From: Pavlovales sp. CCMP2436
Taxonomy: Eukaryota; Haptophyta; Pavlovophyceae; Pavlovales
Length of the DNA: 26,482 nucleotides
NCBI GenBank assembly: GCA_026770615.1
Contig: MU631315.1
Location: 247,472-273,953, forward strand
Direction of reading: 5' to 3'
Under the pieces are notes generated by a model, which was given only the letters and a program-made list of their open reading frames with translations, ran no database searches and was not told where the DNA came from. Below are positions 25,018 through 26,482 of the stretch, in pieces. Within the stretch, counting starts at the first letter, position 1. Every line of letters starts with the position of its first letter. The position numbers and the translations under genes were made by a program.

Positions 25018-25195
25018 ACACGCAGCAGGCAATGGGCGACGCAGCGCTCAGACCAGCACAACATTCAAAACAGTCAGACGCCAGCTTGAATCCCTATCAT
25101 AAATATATAAATTTGACGCCAGCTTGAATCCCATCATAAATATATAAATTTGATACAATCAGACGCCAGCTTGAATCCCTATCATAAATATAAAT
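25018..25195 (+). repeat. Stacked family-1 ends
   Basis: One long end starts at 25018 (CACGCAGCAGGCAATGGGCG). Short copies of GACGCCAGCTTGAATCCC then ATCATAAATATATAAATTTG follow at about 25078, 25117 and 25161, roughly 40 bp apart, as if the terminus had been amplified or re-targeted. Confidence 0.75.
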
Positions 25196-25559
25196 TTGTT
25201 CGGGGTATTTTGAATAATACGCGCGTCATTTTGTAACCCCCCCTTGTCCTTCCGTGGGCACTTTTGGGAGGGATTCTTGAATGTACCCCCCCCTACCCCG
25301 CGGCCTGCGGCCGAGAACGTTGAATCTTCCCCCCCTACGTTCGAGCTCGCGGCCTGCGGTCGCGAATGACCCCTTCCTCGTTATTTGTTCTTTCGAGACC
25401 GTAATGAACACCCCCTCATTATTTTTTCTTCGAAACTGTAGTGACCCCTTCGTTATTTTTTTCTTCGGTGCCGTAATCACCCCCCCCTCGTTATTTTTTT
25501 CGCATCCCTCAGAGTATCATTGTCGGTAATCCGCCTACACCTTGGACTGATGTAGAATT
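25196..25559. repeat. Degenerate tandem repeat of about 43-47 bp
   Basis: From about 25320 to 25505 a unit like GACCCCTTCCTCGTTATTTG then TTCTTTCGAGACCGTAATGA recurs about four times with changes. TTGAATGTACCC at about 25275 recurs at about 25891. The minus-strand frame (KKKITKGSLQFRRKNNEG) is the translated repeat and I do not call it a gene. Confidence 0.6.
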
Positions 25560-25934
25560 TCAGAGCGGGGAAGCCCAGTGGGGCTGCGAATCCTGGGCGG
25601 GTGGGTGGGGGAGAAAATTACTAGAGTCGAGCGATCTCCGGGCCAGTGCCACCGGCAGGGGGCGCGGCGGGTAGATCGCTTGGTCTCTGTTAATTAAGCC
25701 CAACAGGATTTCTTTAGTTGGCTCGAGCGGTTTGGAGGTTCGTTCCGTCAATTGATGGATGTCGTCCACTGCGCTTACGCAATTTTCATCTCGCAAGCTC
25801 ATGTTGGCGCCCCAAACCTTTGCGACCCCCTCGGCCCTCGGCCGCCTTGCGACACATTCTCGTATTTCTGCGCAATAAATGCACATAACGTTGAATGTAC
25901 CCTCCCTACTCCCCGCCCAGTAACGGGCTGACAA
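25560..25934 (-). CDS. Hypothetical ORF, weak
   Basis: This 124-codon frame starts MSARYWAGSREGTFNVMCIY and includes WGANMSLRDENCVSAVDDIH and KPLEPTKEILLGLINRDQAI. The middle looks protein-like, while the C-terminal third (Pro/Ser/His-rich) does not. No family, splice sites or second copy support it. It could be a decayed element gene or chance. Confidence 0.25.
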   Translation of the reverse strand: MSARYWAGSREGTFNVMCIYCAEIRECVARRPRAEGVAKVWGANMSLRDENCVSAVDDIHQLTERTSKPLEPTKEILLGLINRDQAIYPPRPLPVALARRSLDSSNFLPHPPAQDSQPHWASPL

Positions 25935-26070
25935 ACCGTTTCGAGAGGGCTGCGAATTACTAGCGATAGTGACGTCGATTTTTGTGATTTTTCAATTGTC
26001 GACGTCTGACAAAAAAAAATACGATTCGTAATAAATATCCTTGACCTTAATACAACGAAATCTTTCTAAG

Positions 26071-26331
26071 ATGGCCGAAACAATTCCCTCGTATTTCCAG
26101 TATCTCCCCCGTTCCGTGGCTCCGCCAGCTGAGGCCATAAAGAGCTATTTGACACCTTCCACCGGAGTTGCTGCAGTGGGGGGCTCTTCTAAAATCGAGT
26201 TCACGATTCCCTGTGGTCAGCCAGGACTTCATCTAAGCACTGACATGACCGGGCTAGGTTTCAAAATCACCAATAACAATTCGACTCCGATGACGCTTGA
26301 CACCACCATATGGGCCCGGGACCCCATTTAA
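26071..26331 (+). CDS. Short ORF resembling a viral jelly-roll capsid N-terminus
   Basis: The frame from ATG 26071 (context CTAAGATGGCC) gives 86 residues, starting MAETIPSYFQYLPRSV and ending TIWARDPI. The central part (KIEFTIPCGQPGLHLSTDM, then GLGFKITNNNSTPMT) has the alternating pattern of paired beta strands. By my recollection of family features it recalls the opening strands of double jelly-roll major capsid proteins of Polinton-like or adintovirus-like elements. This is pattern recognition only. Such capsid proteins are several hundred residues long, so this would be a truncated remnant: the frame ends at TAA 26329-26331 and no continuation is obvious in the next 150 bases. An upstream in-frame Met at 26041 exists but has no better context. 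It could also be an unrelated host fragment. Confidence 0.3.
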   Translation: MAETIPSYFQYLPRSVAPPAEAIKSYLTPSTGVAAVGGSSKIEFTIPCGQPGLHLSTDMTGLGFKITNNNSTPMTLDTTIWARDPI

Positions 26332-26482
26332 TTGCCTGCGGCGGCTCCCTAATTACCCGAATCCCCTTCGATTGGGCTATGATTTTCTTGCGGGGCTATG
26401 CCGATCTCGTTCGACCCCTAAGGTCGTGGTGGAATCCGGGTAGAGGGCACTATTTCTAGGTCGATTCTTGGTAGATCTCGGT

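Noticed and set aside
1..26482. tRNA or rRNA genes
   Set aside because: I looked for cloverleaf arms with a GTTCRA-type T loop and for conserved rRNA words and found no convincing candidate by eye; a covariance search would settle it.

Overview
The window looks like nuclear DNA of a eukaryote, probably a microbial alga or other protist; I cannot name the lineage. The evidence is spliceosomal-type GT-AG introns and one apparent GC-AG intron, of about 90-230 nt, with coding frame kept across every junction. There is also a mitochondrial small-Tim chaperone gene, very low gene density and many dispersed, tandem and inverted repeats. Nothing points to a bacterium or phage: no operons, no Shine-Dalgarno-spaced genes and no tRNA or rRNA operon.

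Credible genes are few. (1) A Tim9-like twin-CX3C protein lies at 6155-6424 (+). (2) An unrecognised acidic protein ORF lies at 7382-7999 (+). (3) A RING-H2 zinc-finger ORF at 14618-14995 (-) is carried inside a 622-bp element with 99-bp terminal inverted repeats and a matching 4-bp flank. (4) A spliced repeat protein that may form a beta-solenoid lies at 15440-15852 (+). (5) A gene fragment at 16416-16672 (-) is interrupted by a 165-bp MITE. (6) A spliced 3' gene end at 19320-20813 (-) has a 1-kb repeat-filled intron. (7) A five-exon, 360-residue coiled-coil gene lies at 22826-24452 (-). (8) A short ORF at 26071-26331 (+) resembles the N-terminus of a jelly-roll capsid protein.

The rest is repeats. 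Two families dominate. Family 1 has an ORF ending ...GGAQASAAD and an end with the core GGGATTCAAGCTGGCG. Family 2 has an end with the core GGGTTCGGGCTGGCGG followed by a gene built of about 61-residue repeats. Their ends share a core motif and are repeatedly found joined to each other: at 1-214, 3318-3970, 21120-21374 and 24669-25190. Other repeats are family 3 (14345-14500, 17262-17375, 19985-20235 and an inverted piece at 16784-16950), family 4 (218-590 and 2785-3155) and family 5 (990-1374 and inverted at 13824-14192). There are also TA-flanked MITEs (4421, 9345 and 16251), a 949-bp foldback element (21379-22327) with a second damaged copy (9558-10012), and a 201-bp near-perfect hairpin (5423-5623). 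A roughly 180-bp satellite array (10620-12950) contains a 380-base assembly gap.

The layout suggests a repeat-rich, possibly subtelomeric or heterochromatic region in which mobile elements nest in each other, interrupt genes and in one case carry a gene segment. The genes do not form an evident pathway.
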